From: Streptomyces akebiae
GTDB lineage: Bacteria; Actinomycetota; Actinomycetes; Streptomycetales; Streptomycetaceae
Assembly: GCF_019599145.1 (NCBI RefSeq)
Contig: NZ_CP080647.1
Coordinates: 9,176,001 to 9,240,000 of the forward strand
Reading direction: 5' to 3'
Length of the DNA stretch: 64,000 bases
This document shows positions 53,202 to 62,100 of this stretch, one piece after another. Under the pieces are notes generated by a model. The model made no database searches. It saw only the letters and a program-made list of their open reading frames with translations, and had not been told where the DNA came from. A program made the translations under genes and the position numbers. Numbering within the stretch: the first letter of the stretch is position 1; each line of letters begins with the position of its first letter.

Positions 53202-53564
53202 ATGACGGAAACAATCGATCACACGGACCTCAGCCCGCTGAGACTGTTCGGCACCTCGCCCGGCAACTACAGCCTGATCCTCAGCGACAACCACTTCGGC
53301 GAAGCGACCGACCTCTTCGAAGCCGTCGGGCAGGAGGGCGGCGGCTACAGCTGGGACGCGGTCGCGCACACGGCGGTGCGCATTCATGCGCCGGAACTGG
53401 CCGACCGGATCGGGGGCTTCGATCCCGAGGCCGGGATGATGTGCGTCTACGGCGAGGACGAGGCGGCCCTGCGGGAGCTTGGGCTGCTTCTCAGCAGCGC
53501 CTTCCACGACCGCGCGAAGCTGGCCGCGCTCATCGAGGCCACCGATCCCGGAGATTGGGACTGA
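53202..53564 (+). CDS. Imm51-family immunity protein
   Basis: 120 residues, ATG 53202. Resembles the Imm51 family of polymorphic-toxin immunity proteins: ATDLFEAVGQEGGGYSWDAV, HTAVRIHAPELADRIGGFDP, MMCVYGEDEAALRELGLLLS, FHDRAKLAALIEATDPGDWD. These bind and block a toxin domain delivered by contact or secretion systems. No toxin gene with a recognisable C-terminal domain lies nearby, so it is an orphan immunity gene, perhaps protective against neighbours. Identification is from remembered family patterns. Confidence 0.8.
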   Translation: MTETIDHTDLSPLRLFGTSPGNYSLILSDNHFGEATDLFEAVGQEGGGYSWDAVAHTAVRIHAPELADRIGGFDPEAGMMCVYGEDEAALRELGLLLSSAFHDRAKLAALIEATDPGDWD

Positions 53565-53807
53565 ATCCCCTCGCTGCGCGCTGTGCCCGAAGTCGCGGTG
53601 GGTGGGTCCCGGTGATCAGGAGGGCCTATTTCTTCGGATCGCCCCTTGATCTGCATGGTCACCTTTGGGTTCCCCAGTCACTGAAAAGTGCGTTCTTCCA
53701 TGTCAACGGCCACTCTCCTACGGTTCCCGAGTAACCACGAGAGACCGAAGCGCCTTGGTCGGGTGGACACGAGCCGGACGGGCGCTCAGGACAAGGAGGA
53801 CGACAGC
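53565..53807 (+). promoter_or_regulatory. Spacer before ridA
   Basis: 243 bases without a gene. AT content is higher at 53620-53700 (for example CCTATTTCTTCGGATC), so the ridA promoter probably lies there. The ribosome site AAGGAGG is at 53793-53799. Confidence 0.3.
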
Positions 53808-54215
53808 ATGGCCATCAGCCTGGTGAACCCGAGTGGATTGCCCAAGGTCGATGTCTACCGGCAGGTGTCGATCTCAACCGGGTCGAAGCTGGTATTCATC
53901 GCCGGGCAGGTCGCCTGGGACGCCGAGGGGCACACGGTCGGCGAAGGCGACCTCGCCGCGCAGGTCGAGCAGTGCTACCTCAACATCTCCACCGCCCTGG
54001 CCGCGGCCGGCGGTTCCTTCGACGACGTGGCGAAGCTGACCGTCTATGTGGTCGACTGGACCCCCGACAAGATGCCCCAGCTCCTGGAGGGGATCTCCCG
54101 AGCGGCCGCGGAGCTGGGAATCACCCCGGTCCCCCCGGCCACGCTGCTGGGTGTCGCGGCACTGGACGTCCCCGAGCATCTGGTCGAGATCGAAGCCACC
54201 GCGATCCTCGACTGA
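53808..54215 (+). CDS. RidA-family (YjgF/UK114) protein
   Basis: 135 residues; ATG 53808 after AAGGAGGACGACAGC. Marks: VFIAGQVAWDAEGHTVGEGD, AAQVEQCYLNISTALAAAGG, DVAKLTVYVVDW and PPATLLGVAALDVPEHLVEI then EATAIL. The Arg that binds the enamine/imine substrate in true RidA (in the R-x-x-x-x-V-x-V position near residue 105) is not present: ATLLGVAAL has no Arg, so this is one of the Rid subfamilies rather than archetypal RidA deaminase. Cytoplasmic, single gene. Confidence 0.9.
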   Translation: MAISLVNPSGLPKVDVYRQVSISTGSKLVFIAGQVAWDAEGHTVGEGDLAAQVEQCYLNISTALAAAGGSFDDVAKLTVYVVDWTPDKMPQLLEGISRAAAELGITPVPPATLLGVAALDVPEHLVEIEATAILD

Positions 54216-54332
54216 GCAGACGTCGTTTCGCCCGCCTGAGCGCCGACGTGCCAACCTGCGTGCTCGGCACCTCTTGTCCGATGCGCGGCTTGACCGGGCT
54301 GTCTCGAGACCGCGGCCACGACCGGCTCCTGG

Positions 54333-54840
54333 GTGGCCACCCACGTCGTCGTGCGGGAGAGCTGCGAGAAGGGCGTCCGCCTCCTCGACGCACGGACCGC
54401 CAGGCGGACCGCGGACCTGGCCCCGGAGATCCCCGCCGCATGGCCGCCGATCGGCGAGGACGGCGTCCTGGAACCTGCCTCGGCGAGTACGCGTGCCAGC
54501 CGGAACGTCTGCGAGCTGCTGACGTTCCGGCTGGGTGGGAGCACGGGAGGGTCGAAGGCGCTGTACTGGTGGATCGACGGCGACGGCAGGCCGGTTCCGC
54601 TGGTGGAGGGGCAGGCCACCCCGTACGCCGAGGACCAGCCCTTCCGGGTGGACATCGCGGACGAGGGCTTCACCCGCGACCGACGCGGCCGCCCGCACGA
54701 CCGCCTGGCAGGTGAAGACACCACTCGACGTGGGGGGCCGTCGGCTCCTTCAACGACGTGGCCGTCACCTCCGACGTGCGTCGCGCCGGGGCGGCGGCAT
54801 GGGTTCCGCGGCAGACCCGCTGATACGGCCGTCGGTCCTC
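54333..54840 (+). pseudogene. Probable decayed gene, family unknown
   Basis: A frame from GTG 54333 reads VATHVVVRESCEKGVRLLDA, GEDGVLEPASASTRASRNVC then ALYWWIDGDGRPVPLVEGQA, protein-like to about 54720; the matching continuation TTWGAVGSFNDVAVTSDVRR then AGAAAWVPRQTR and a stop is in another frame. I read this as one gene broken by a frameshift near 54725. Upstream, 54216-54332 has no gene. Confidence 0.4.
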
Positions 54841-54882
54841 CGGCCGTATCGCTCAGCCGCTGTCGACGCGTGGGGCACCCGC

Positions 54883-56688
54883 CTACTGAAGCAGCTCCCA
54901 GTCCTGTGAACCGTCCGTCGACGCCGTCTGCAGCGTCAGCGGGGCACCGGCGGACGCGCCGGTCAGGTACAGGCTCGTGTTCTTGACGGACTGCAGCTTG
55001 TAGAAGCCGTCACCGGTCTTGACGAGGTTCCAGCTGCCGGTGCTGCTGTTGTCCACCCACTGGCCGATCCTCTGCCCGGCTGTCGCGTTTCCGGTCCAGA
55101 TGGCCGCCGCGCGTCCGCCCGCCTTGTTCAGCAGGGTCACACCGCCGTTGGGTTCCGTCACCACGTGCCAGAACTGGGTGTCCGCGTTCGAAGCCGAGCC
55201 GGGGGCCTCCAGGCGTACGTCAGGGACGTCGCCGTTGCCGATGTTGGCGTCGTTGGTCTTGTTGCCGGTGCCGATCACCTGGTCGGTCCTGCGGTTCACC
55301 AACTGGTAGTAGGCGCCGTCGCTGTGCCCGAGGTCGATCTCGGCGAACTTGAGTGTGGAGGTGCCCTGGTTGTTGAGGATCGAGATGCGGCCGGTGCCCT
55401 CGACGTACTGGAGGCTGCGGCTGTAGCCGGCCTGGGAGGTGGTCTGGTACTCCTTCCATGTCCCGTCACTGCGCCCGCTCTCGTTGACCCAGACGTTGCC
55501 GCTGCCTGCGGCGTTGTAGACCAGCCGGCCACCCGGGAGCCGGATGATCACAGGGCTGCCGTTCATCGACAGCGCGCGCGAACCGGTGTCCGTCGGCAGC
55601 GAGTTGACCCCCGTCCCGGTGGGCGAACCGGTGTAGAACTTCAGCGGGTCGTCGGCGATCCGGTACCGGGTGTTGGCTCCGCCACCCCAGTACTCGTAGG
55701 TGAGCAGCCACTTGCCGTCCGTCGTGCGGACGACGTTGGTCATGCCGGGCCTGCCGCCGCCGATCTCCGTCTTGCCGCCGCCCATGTCCTGGGTCAGCCC
55801 GGCGAGGTCGACGACGGGTGCGCTCCAGTTCGCGCTGCGCCCGTCCCAGGTCTTGTGCACCAGGATCTGGCCCAGGGAGTCCTTGGCGGTGTCGTTGGCG
55901 GGGTCGAGGGTCGGGACGCCCGTGGTCGCGTTGAAGCCCGTGTAGTCGTTCTCGTCGGAGTAGTAGCAGACGAGGCTTCCCTTGTGGACCATCAGGTACG
56001 GCTCCCAGAGGGGATCCACCTGCCTGTTCGTGTTGGCGTCGGCGATGTTCTGCCCCGTGGCGCCCGCGCTGCCGCCCTGCCAGCCGCCGGTGGCGACGAC
56101 GTTGAGGATCTTCCAGGTGGCGCCGTCGTCGGTGCTGGAGTACAGGGCGATCGCCAGGTCCTTGCGGTCACCGTCGTTGGAGGGCGTCCAGTTCGGGTCG
56201 GCCGCCTTGTGCTCCTTGTAGTAGTAGTCGTCGCCCGACACGACACTCGCGAGGAGCAGGGTGCCCTGCTTCAAGTCGCCGACGTCCTGGGGGAGGACGT
56301 AGAGGTACGGGTTGGTCCAGTTGCTCGTGTACTTCGCGTACTTGGGGTCGTCGGAGAGGTACGCCGGTGCCTTGACCTCCGACAGCGGCTGCCAGGACGT
56401 GCCGTCGTCGTCGCTCTTGTGGACCGGGAGGGTCTGCTTGTCGGCGCTGCCCGTCGCCGACACCACCGTGGACTTCTCGAACGCGGCCACCAGGCGACCG
56501 CTCGGCAGCTGCGCCGACTTGGGGTAGACCGCGCAGTTGCCGCGCCCCTTCAGACACGGCTCGCTGCCGAGCTGGTACAGGGTGCCGCCCGTCGGGTTGT
56601 ACGCCTGCGCGCCGGAGGCGGGTACGGCCAGCAGCGCGGACGCCGCGGCGAAGGTGCCCAGCGCCTTTTTCAACGTGCGTCTTTGCAC
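54883..56688 (-). CDS. Secreted sialidase-fold (BNR repeat) protein with ricin-type lectin domain
   Basis: 601 residues; GTG 56688 with GAAGGAGGAACC upstream on the minus strand is clearly better than upstream options. Signal peptide (MQRRTLKKALGTFAAASALL to about residue 29). Six-bladed propeller features with Asp-box repeats SDDDGTSWQPL and STDDGATWKIL, and LPSGRLVAAFEKS near the start. The C-terminal ~140 residues are a ricin B lectin (YYQLVNRRTDQVIGTGNKTN, DTQFWHVVTEPNGGVTLLNK, SGSWNLVKTGDGFYKLQSV-like). Could be a sialidase or a GH93-type exo-arabinanase; the three sialidase Arg residues were not verified. Acts outside on plant or microbial glycans. Confidence 0.85.
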   Translation of the reverse strand: MQRRTLKKALGTFAAASALLAVPASGAQAYNPTGGTLYQLGSEPCLKGRGNCAVYPKSAQLPSGRLVAAFEKSTVVSATGSADKQTLPVHKSDDDGTSWQPLSEVKAPAYLSDDPKYAKYTSNWTNPYLYVLPQDVGDLKQGTLLLASVVSGDDYYYKEHKAADPNWTPSNDGDRKDLAIALYSSTDDGATWKILNVVATGGWQGGSAGATGQNIADANTNRQVDPLWEPYLMVHKGSLVCYYSDENDYTGFNATTGVPTLDPANDTAKDSLGQILVHKTWDGRSANWSAPVVDLAGLTQDMGGGKTEIGGGRPGMTNVVRTTDGKWLLTYEYWGGGANTRYRIADDPLKFYTGSPTGTGVNSLPTDTGSRALSMNGSPVIIRLPGGRLVYNAAGSGNVWVNESGRSDGTWKEYQTTSQAGYSRSLQYVEGTGRISILNNQGTSTLKFAEIDLGHSDGAYYQLVNRRTDQVIGTGNKTNDANIGNGDVPDVRLEAPGSASNADTQFWHVVTEPNGGVTLLNKAGGRAAAIWTGNATAGQRIGQWVDNSSTGSWNLVKTGDGFYKLQSVKNTSLYLTGASAGAPLTLQTASTDGSQDWELLQ

Positions 56689-56737
56689 GGTTCCTCCTTC
56701 TAGGGGTGCCACACGGTGGTGCCGGGGCCCGTCGGCC

Positions 56738-56842
56738 ATGAGGTGAGGTGAGGTGAGGGTGCGAGTGACGTGATGGTGGGGCGCCGGTGTCGGCGAGGAC
56801 GAGGTCACGTACGTCTCAGGTGGAGGACACGTACGTCCCAGG
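56738..56842. promoter_or_regulatory. Direct repeats upstream of the sialidase-fold gene
   Basis: CACGTACGTCTCAGG (56806-56820) and CACGTACGTCCCAGG (56828-56842) are 15-bp direct repeats with one mismatch and a 22-bp period, each containing the palindrome ACGTACGT. They lie 118-155 bases before the GTG start, a likely regulator-binding area. Nearer the gene, AGGTG is repeated four times (56739-56758). Confidence 0.45.
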
Positions 56843-57148
56843 GGTCCGAGTCGGCGCGACGCCGGCCGGACCGGATCGTCGTGGCGACGTCGGTCGGTCC
56901 ACCGGCGTCGGGCACGTGTGCGTTCCCGGCCCCGGTCGTGCGGGACATGGACTCCGGAACGTTGTCAGCCGTTCCTGGCCCTGACTGCGCTGACATGTCT
57001 ACGCAGTCAGAAGAGGGGCGTCAAGGGTTGCGGAAGATATTGGTGAGGTCGCGCGAACCGCCGTTTGACCTGCCGAACACGCGCCGTGCCGGGCAGGTTT
57101 CGAGCGACTGTCGTGGAGATCCGTCAGAGGGGCCTAGGGTGGAGACCC
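56843..57148 (+). promoter_or_regulatory. Spacer upstream of the P450 gene
   Basis: No gene seen. The frame of the P450 is open from 57065, but GGAG-ACCC-ATG at 57149 marks the likely start. TAGGGT at 57135-57140 could be a -10 element giving a very short leader; no clear -35 partner. Confidence 0.3.
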
Positions 57149-58351
57149 ATGGCCACCACAACGCCCGAACAGCCGCCCCTCGTCGACCCCGTCGAACTCG
57201 TCGCGGATCCCTACGCGGTGTACGCGCGGCTTCGGGAGGCCGGGCCCGTGCACCGGATCGCCGGGACGGACGGGCTTCCGGCCTGGCTGGTCACGCGTTA
57301 CGACGACGTACGCCAGGCCCTCGCCGATCCCCGGCTCTCCCTCGACAAGCGCAACGCGACGCCGGGTGGCTACCACGGGCTCGCGCTGCCGCCGGCGCTG
57401 GACGCGAACCTGCTGAACATGGACCCGCCGGACCACACCCGCATCCGGCGCCTGGTGTCCCGGGCGTTCACCCCGCGCCGCGTCGCCCGGCTGCGCGAAC
57501 CCATCAGGCGGACCGCCGACGCGTTGCTCGACGCCATCGAACCGCACGGCCGCGCCGACCTGATCGCCTCGTACGCCGCACCCCTGCCGATCGCCGTGAT
57601 CTGTGACCTGCTCGGCGTGGCCCCGCACGATCGGCACGACTTCCGGTCCTGGACCGACACCCTGATCGCTCCGGACCCGACACGACCGGAACGCGCGAAG
57701 GAAGCCGTCCGCGACATGCTGGGCTTCTTCACCCTGCTCATCGCCAGCAAGCGTGCCGAGCCGTCGGACGACCTGCTCTCCGCCCTGATCGCGGTACGCG
57801 ACGACGAGGACCGGCTGAGCGAGGACGAGCTCATGTCGCTCGCCTTCCTGATCCTGTTCGCGGGGTACGAGAACACCGTCCACCTCATCGGCAACTCCAC
57901 CCTGGCCCTGCTCCGCCACCCCGGGCAACTGCGTACGCTGCGTGCCGATCCCGGTCGACTGGGCGGCGCGATCGAGGAGTTGGCCCGCTACGACGGCCCC
58001 GTGCCCCTGGCCATCCGGCGCTTCCCCGTGGAGGACGTCACCATCGGCGGGGTGGTCGTTCCGGCCGGTGAGACAGTCCTGTTGTCCCTGGCCGCCGCGC
58101 ACCGTGACCCGCACCGTTTCACCGACCCCGACCGGCTCGACATCGGCCGCGACGCGAGCGGTCATCTCGCTCTCGGTCATGGCATCCACTACTGTCTCGG
58201 CGCGCCGCTGGCCCGGATGGAGACCGAGATCGCTCTCGCCGCTCTCCTCGACAGGTTCCCCGGCCTGGCCCTCGACATCGCGCCGGACGAGGTGCGTTGG
58301 CGGCCGTCCATGCGGGCCCGTGGCCTGCTCGACCTGCCGGTGCGCTTCTGA
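57149..58351 (+). CDS. Cytochrome P450
   Basis: 400 residues, ATG 57149. Typical bacterial class I P450: I-helix FAGYENTVHL with the acid-alcohol pair region A238-G239-Y240-E241-N242-T243, ExxR motif EELAR, and heme-binding LGHGIHYCLGAPLAR with Cys349 as the iron ligand. The Phe seven residues before the Cys in most P450s is Leu here, and the catalytic Thr position after the acid is Asn. CYP107-like overall. No ferredoxin gene adjoins. Substrate unknown. Confidence 0.95.
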   Translation: MATTTPEQPPLVDPVELVADPYAVYARLREAGPVHRIAGTDGLPAWLVTRYDDVRQALADPRLSLDKRNATPGGYHGLALPPALDANLLNMDPPDHTRIRRLVSRAFTPRRVARLREPIRRTADALLDAIEPHGRADLIASYAAPLPIAVICDLLGVAPHDRHDFRSWTDTLIAPDPTRPERAKEAVRDMLGFFTLLIASKRAEPSDDLLSALIAVRDDEDRLSEDELMSLAFLILFAGYENTVHLIGNSTLALLRHPGQLRTLRADPGRLGGAIEELARYDGPVPLAIRRFPVEDVTIGGVVVPAGETVLLSLAAAHRDPHRFTDPDRLDIGRDASGHLALGHGIHYCLGAPLARMETEIALAALLDRFPGLALDIAPDEVRWRPSMRARGLLDLPVRF

Positions 58352-58535
58352 CGGCGGTGCCGGCCGTCCGCCGCCGCGCGGACGCGGGCGTCCGGCACCC
58401 GCGTAGTGCCGTCGCGGCGTGAACCGCGTGAGCACCTACTGGCACGTCGTACTGCCGCCGCTCGGCGCCTGACCGGGCGCCGACACCGACGCTTCGATCC
58501 CCGCCCCCGACCGACCCACAGGGTGGTCAGGGGGC

Positions 58536-59048
58536 GTGGTCGTGCGCCTGTCTCGGATCCAGTCCCAGACGCATTCGAAGAACCAGGGCAGCATCGGCCA
58601 GAACGGCTTCGACGGTGTCCTGCAGATGCTCCCGGTCGCCGCGACCGGGCTCGTCGGCCTGCTGCTGACCGCCCGTCGGGTCGACGCGCGCGCCCTCGGC
58701 GACGACGCCGCGCGCGGCCTCGGCGTCCCGGTCCGCGCCACCCGGGTGACGTCCCGGGCCAGACTCGGGTTCCTCGCGGTGGCCGTCCTGCTCAGCTCGA
58801 CCGCCGTCGCCTCCGCCGGCACCATCGGTTTCGTGGGCCTCGTCGCACCGCACGCGGCGCGGGCCCTGGGGGGCCGACGCCACGCACGGGTGGTCCCGGT
58901 CGCCGTCCTCCTCGGGGCCGCGCTCGTCTGCACGGCGGACCTCCTCGGCCGCACGGTGATCGCCCCCGCCCAGCTGGGAGCCGGCATGATGACCGCCGTG
59001 ATCGGCACGCCGTACTTCCTCCACCTGCTGATACGGAGCCGGCGGTAG
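58536..59048 (+). pseudogene. FecCD-family iron-siderophore ABC permease, C-terminal half
   Basis: From about LQMLPVAATGLVGLLLTARR onward the sequence follows FecCD permeases: RALGDDAARGLGVPV, SAGTIGFVGLVAPHAARALG, HARVVPVAVLLGAALVCTAD, GTPYFLHLLIRSRR. Normal members have ~330 residues and ten helices; only the last ~140 residues remain. The first ~30 residues (RLSRIQSQTHSKNQ) do not fit, and no N-terminal half, binding protein or ATPase gene is nearby. A truncated remnant, or possibly still translated but non-functional. Confidence 0.75.
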
Positions 59049-59139
59049 CCGCGAGGCCGTCGCCCGGAGCCGCGGGCAGGCCCGCCCCTGACGTGCTTAA
59101 TCGATCGCGGTGACGGATCCCGCCGGGCACAATCGGCGG

Positions 59140-62100
59140 ATGCCGACCACCGCGGAGCAACTGCTGTCCGCCCTCGAACCGTTGCCGTTCTCCGCACGTC
59201 TCACCCTGACGGCACGGACCGCCCGCGGGTTCGCGGACGAGGGGACGCTCGCCCCGCTCCTGACCGACCTCGACGGACGCGGGCCCTACGAACGGCGGCT
59301 CGCGGCGCTGGCGGCCCTCGTCGGACAGGACGTGGACTTCCTCGCGGCGCGGCTGGCCGATCCGGACCCGGTGGTCGCCGGGTACGCGCGGCGAGCCGCA
59401 CGCGACCTGCCCGTAGCGGACCGGGCGGTCGAGGCGGCCTACGACGACGCACCGGCCGTGCTGCGGCAGCGGCTGGCCCGTCTGCTCGCCGCCGGAGGCC
59501 GCACCGCACTCGCCGAGCGGATGGTGGTGCGGCTGCGCGCCGAGTGGGGCGACGCCGACGCCGCCCGGCTGCTGCCGGCCTGCTCCACCCCGTTCGTGGC
59601 ACGGGAGTTGCCCGGACTCGCCCACGCCGTCGACGGCTGGACCCGGCTCGCGTCCCGGCATCCCGACCCGGTGCTCGACCACGCCGAGCGGACCCTCGCC
59701 GACCGGGCGGGCGGGCAGCAGCGGGACGACTGGTGGCGGCTGCACGCCACCATGGTCACGGCGCTCGCGCCCCTGCGGCCCGAAAGGGTGCTGACCCTGC
59801 TGGAGCGGCACGGCCCCGGCAGCCTGCCGCCCGCGCTGAGCCGCGGACTCGCCCCCCTGGCCACCGCCGACGTCGAGCGCGTCATCCGCTGGATCACCTC
59901 CCCCGACCGCGAGCGACAGCGCCACGAGGCGGTGCCGCCCCCCGGAGTGCTGCGCGCGCTCCTGCGGGCCGAGCCCGCGTCACTGACCGCGCTGGGCCGT
60001 CACTGGCTCAATCGCGGCCCGCACTTCACCGCCCTGGTCGCAGCCATGGCACCCGGCCGACGCCCCGCGTTCGTGGACGCGGTCGGCGGCGGCACCGGCG
60101 CGGACCCCGCCCCGACCGTTCTCGATCTGCTGCCGCGCGAGCGCCGCTGGGCGGAAGTGCGGCGCGCGGCCGCCGCGTTCGACGGCACCGACTACTGGTG
60201 GGACGACCTGGACATCCTCGCCCACGGCCCGCTCGACGGGGCCCGCTCCGCGCTGCTGGCCGCGATCGGACGGTCCGACGCCGACGACCGGGCCGCCGCC
60301 TGGCCGCTGTACGTGGCCTGCGCCGCCCGGGACGGCGGCCGTGCGGCGATCACCGAGGTGCTGACGACGGCGGGGCTGCGGCTGCGCAACGAGCGGGACC
60401 CCGTCCGCGCGGCGGCGCTCGGCGCGCTCGCCGCAGCGCACCCGCGCGTCTTCGCCCCGGACGACGTTCCGCTGCTCGACGCGGTCGCCACCGGCGCCCT
60501 GGAGGCACGGGACACCTCGTCCGACACCCTGACAGCACTGCGCACGCTGGCCGTGCGCCTGCTCGTCGAACACGCCACGAACGGCGAGGCGGCCGGGGAC
60601 GGCGAGGTGGCCGGGGACGGCGAGGTGGGTCTGCGGGAGTGGGCCCTGCGTGCGCTGGCGCGCATCACGGACCGGGTCGGGGTGCCCGACCTCGGTCCGC
60701 TCCGTCGTGAGCTGCGCATGGGGCAGGAGCACCAGGTCCTCGACGTTCTGCGCCCCTGGCTCGACGCCGCGGCCGGGCGGGCCGACTTCCGGCTGCTGCT
60801 GGGACTGGCCGCCGCACTGGGACCGCGCGCCCGGCGCCTGTCCGAACTCCAGGACCGGCTGGCCACGGCCGTGGAACGCGGCGACGACGAGACCGTCGAG
60901 GCGGCGGCCCGGCTGTGGCTGGCCGCACCGGCCACCCGCGACGAACGGGCCGCCCGCATCGTCGCCCGCGAACCGTCGGCGGTCGTCCTCCCTCCCGTAC
61001 GACACGTGCTGTCCCGGCGGCGTACGGACCTGCTGGACACCCTGCTGGCCGAAACCCCGCCCCACGGACGCTTCCTGGCGGACGGCGCCCGGCGCCCACT
61101 GCCGGACCTCGGCGACAGCGACCGCTGGCTGCCGCGCCAGCAACGGGCGGCGGTCCGGCTGGCCGGAGAGGCGATCGCCGACCGTACGCTCCCGCTCGAC
61201 GAGCGGGCCGCCCTGATCAGGGCCGCCGCCCCGGTGCCCGAGTTCGGGCGGGCCCTGGCGCTCGCGCACACGGACGACCCGGACGTGGTCGTCGCCGAGG
61301 CCGCGCTCGGCGCACTGCCCCGGACCGACCGGCCCCACGACGCCCTGCCGACGCTGCTGGACCAGGCCGACGGCGACCGGGCCAGGGTCGCCGTGTACGC
61401 GGCGGCACGCGCCGCCCGCTTCACCGCACCGTCCCGACTCGCCCACGCCCTGGGCCCGTTGCTCACCGGGGAGCGGTCCGCGAAGGTCACCTCCCGCAAG
61501 GAGGCCGTACGGCTCGCCGCCCGCTTCCTGCCGCCCAGGCGCGCGGCCCCCCTGTTGGCGCGCGCCTTCCACGCCCCCGACCGCCACCCGGACGTGCGGG
61601 CCGCCGTCGTCCGCGCCCTGCCCCCGCTGCTCGGCGAGCCGGAGGCCCGGACCCTGATCGAGGAAGCGGCACGCGACGACACCGGCCCCGTCCACGAAGC
61701 CCTGCTGGCCGTCACCCCCTGGGAGTTGGCCGAGACGCACCGCCGCGCGTACGCCGCCCTCGTCCTCGCGGCGTACGACACGTCCCTCGCGCTCGCGGAG
61801 GGCTTCACCGGCCACGCCGTGCTGCGTGCGATGGGGGTGTGGTCCCGGTACTCGCCCGAAATCGCCCACCGCGTCTCCCGGACGGTCACCGACCTCGACG
61901 ACAGGACGCGCTGGAGCTTCGCCGCATGGGCCCTGCGTGATCTGGCCGTCTCCGAACTGCCGCACCCCGTGGGCGGTGCCGCACCCGGCAGCGCGTTCCA
62001 CAGCGCGGTCGCCGATCTGCTGGCGGCGACACGCACGCCGGAGGGCGGCTGCGACGCGCAGGAGAGCCGGGACGTACCTGCGCTGCAGAGGCTGCGGCAC

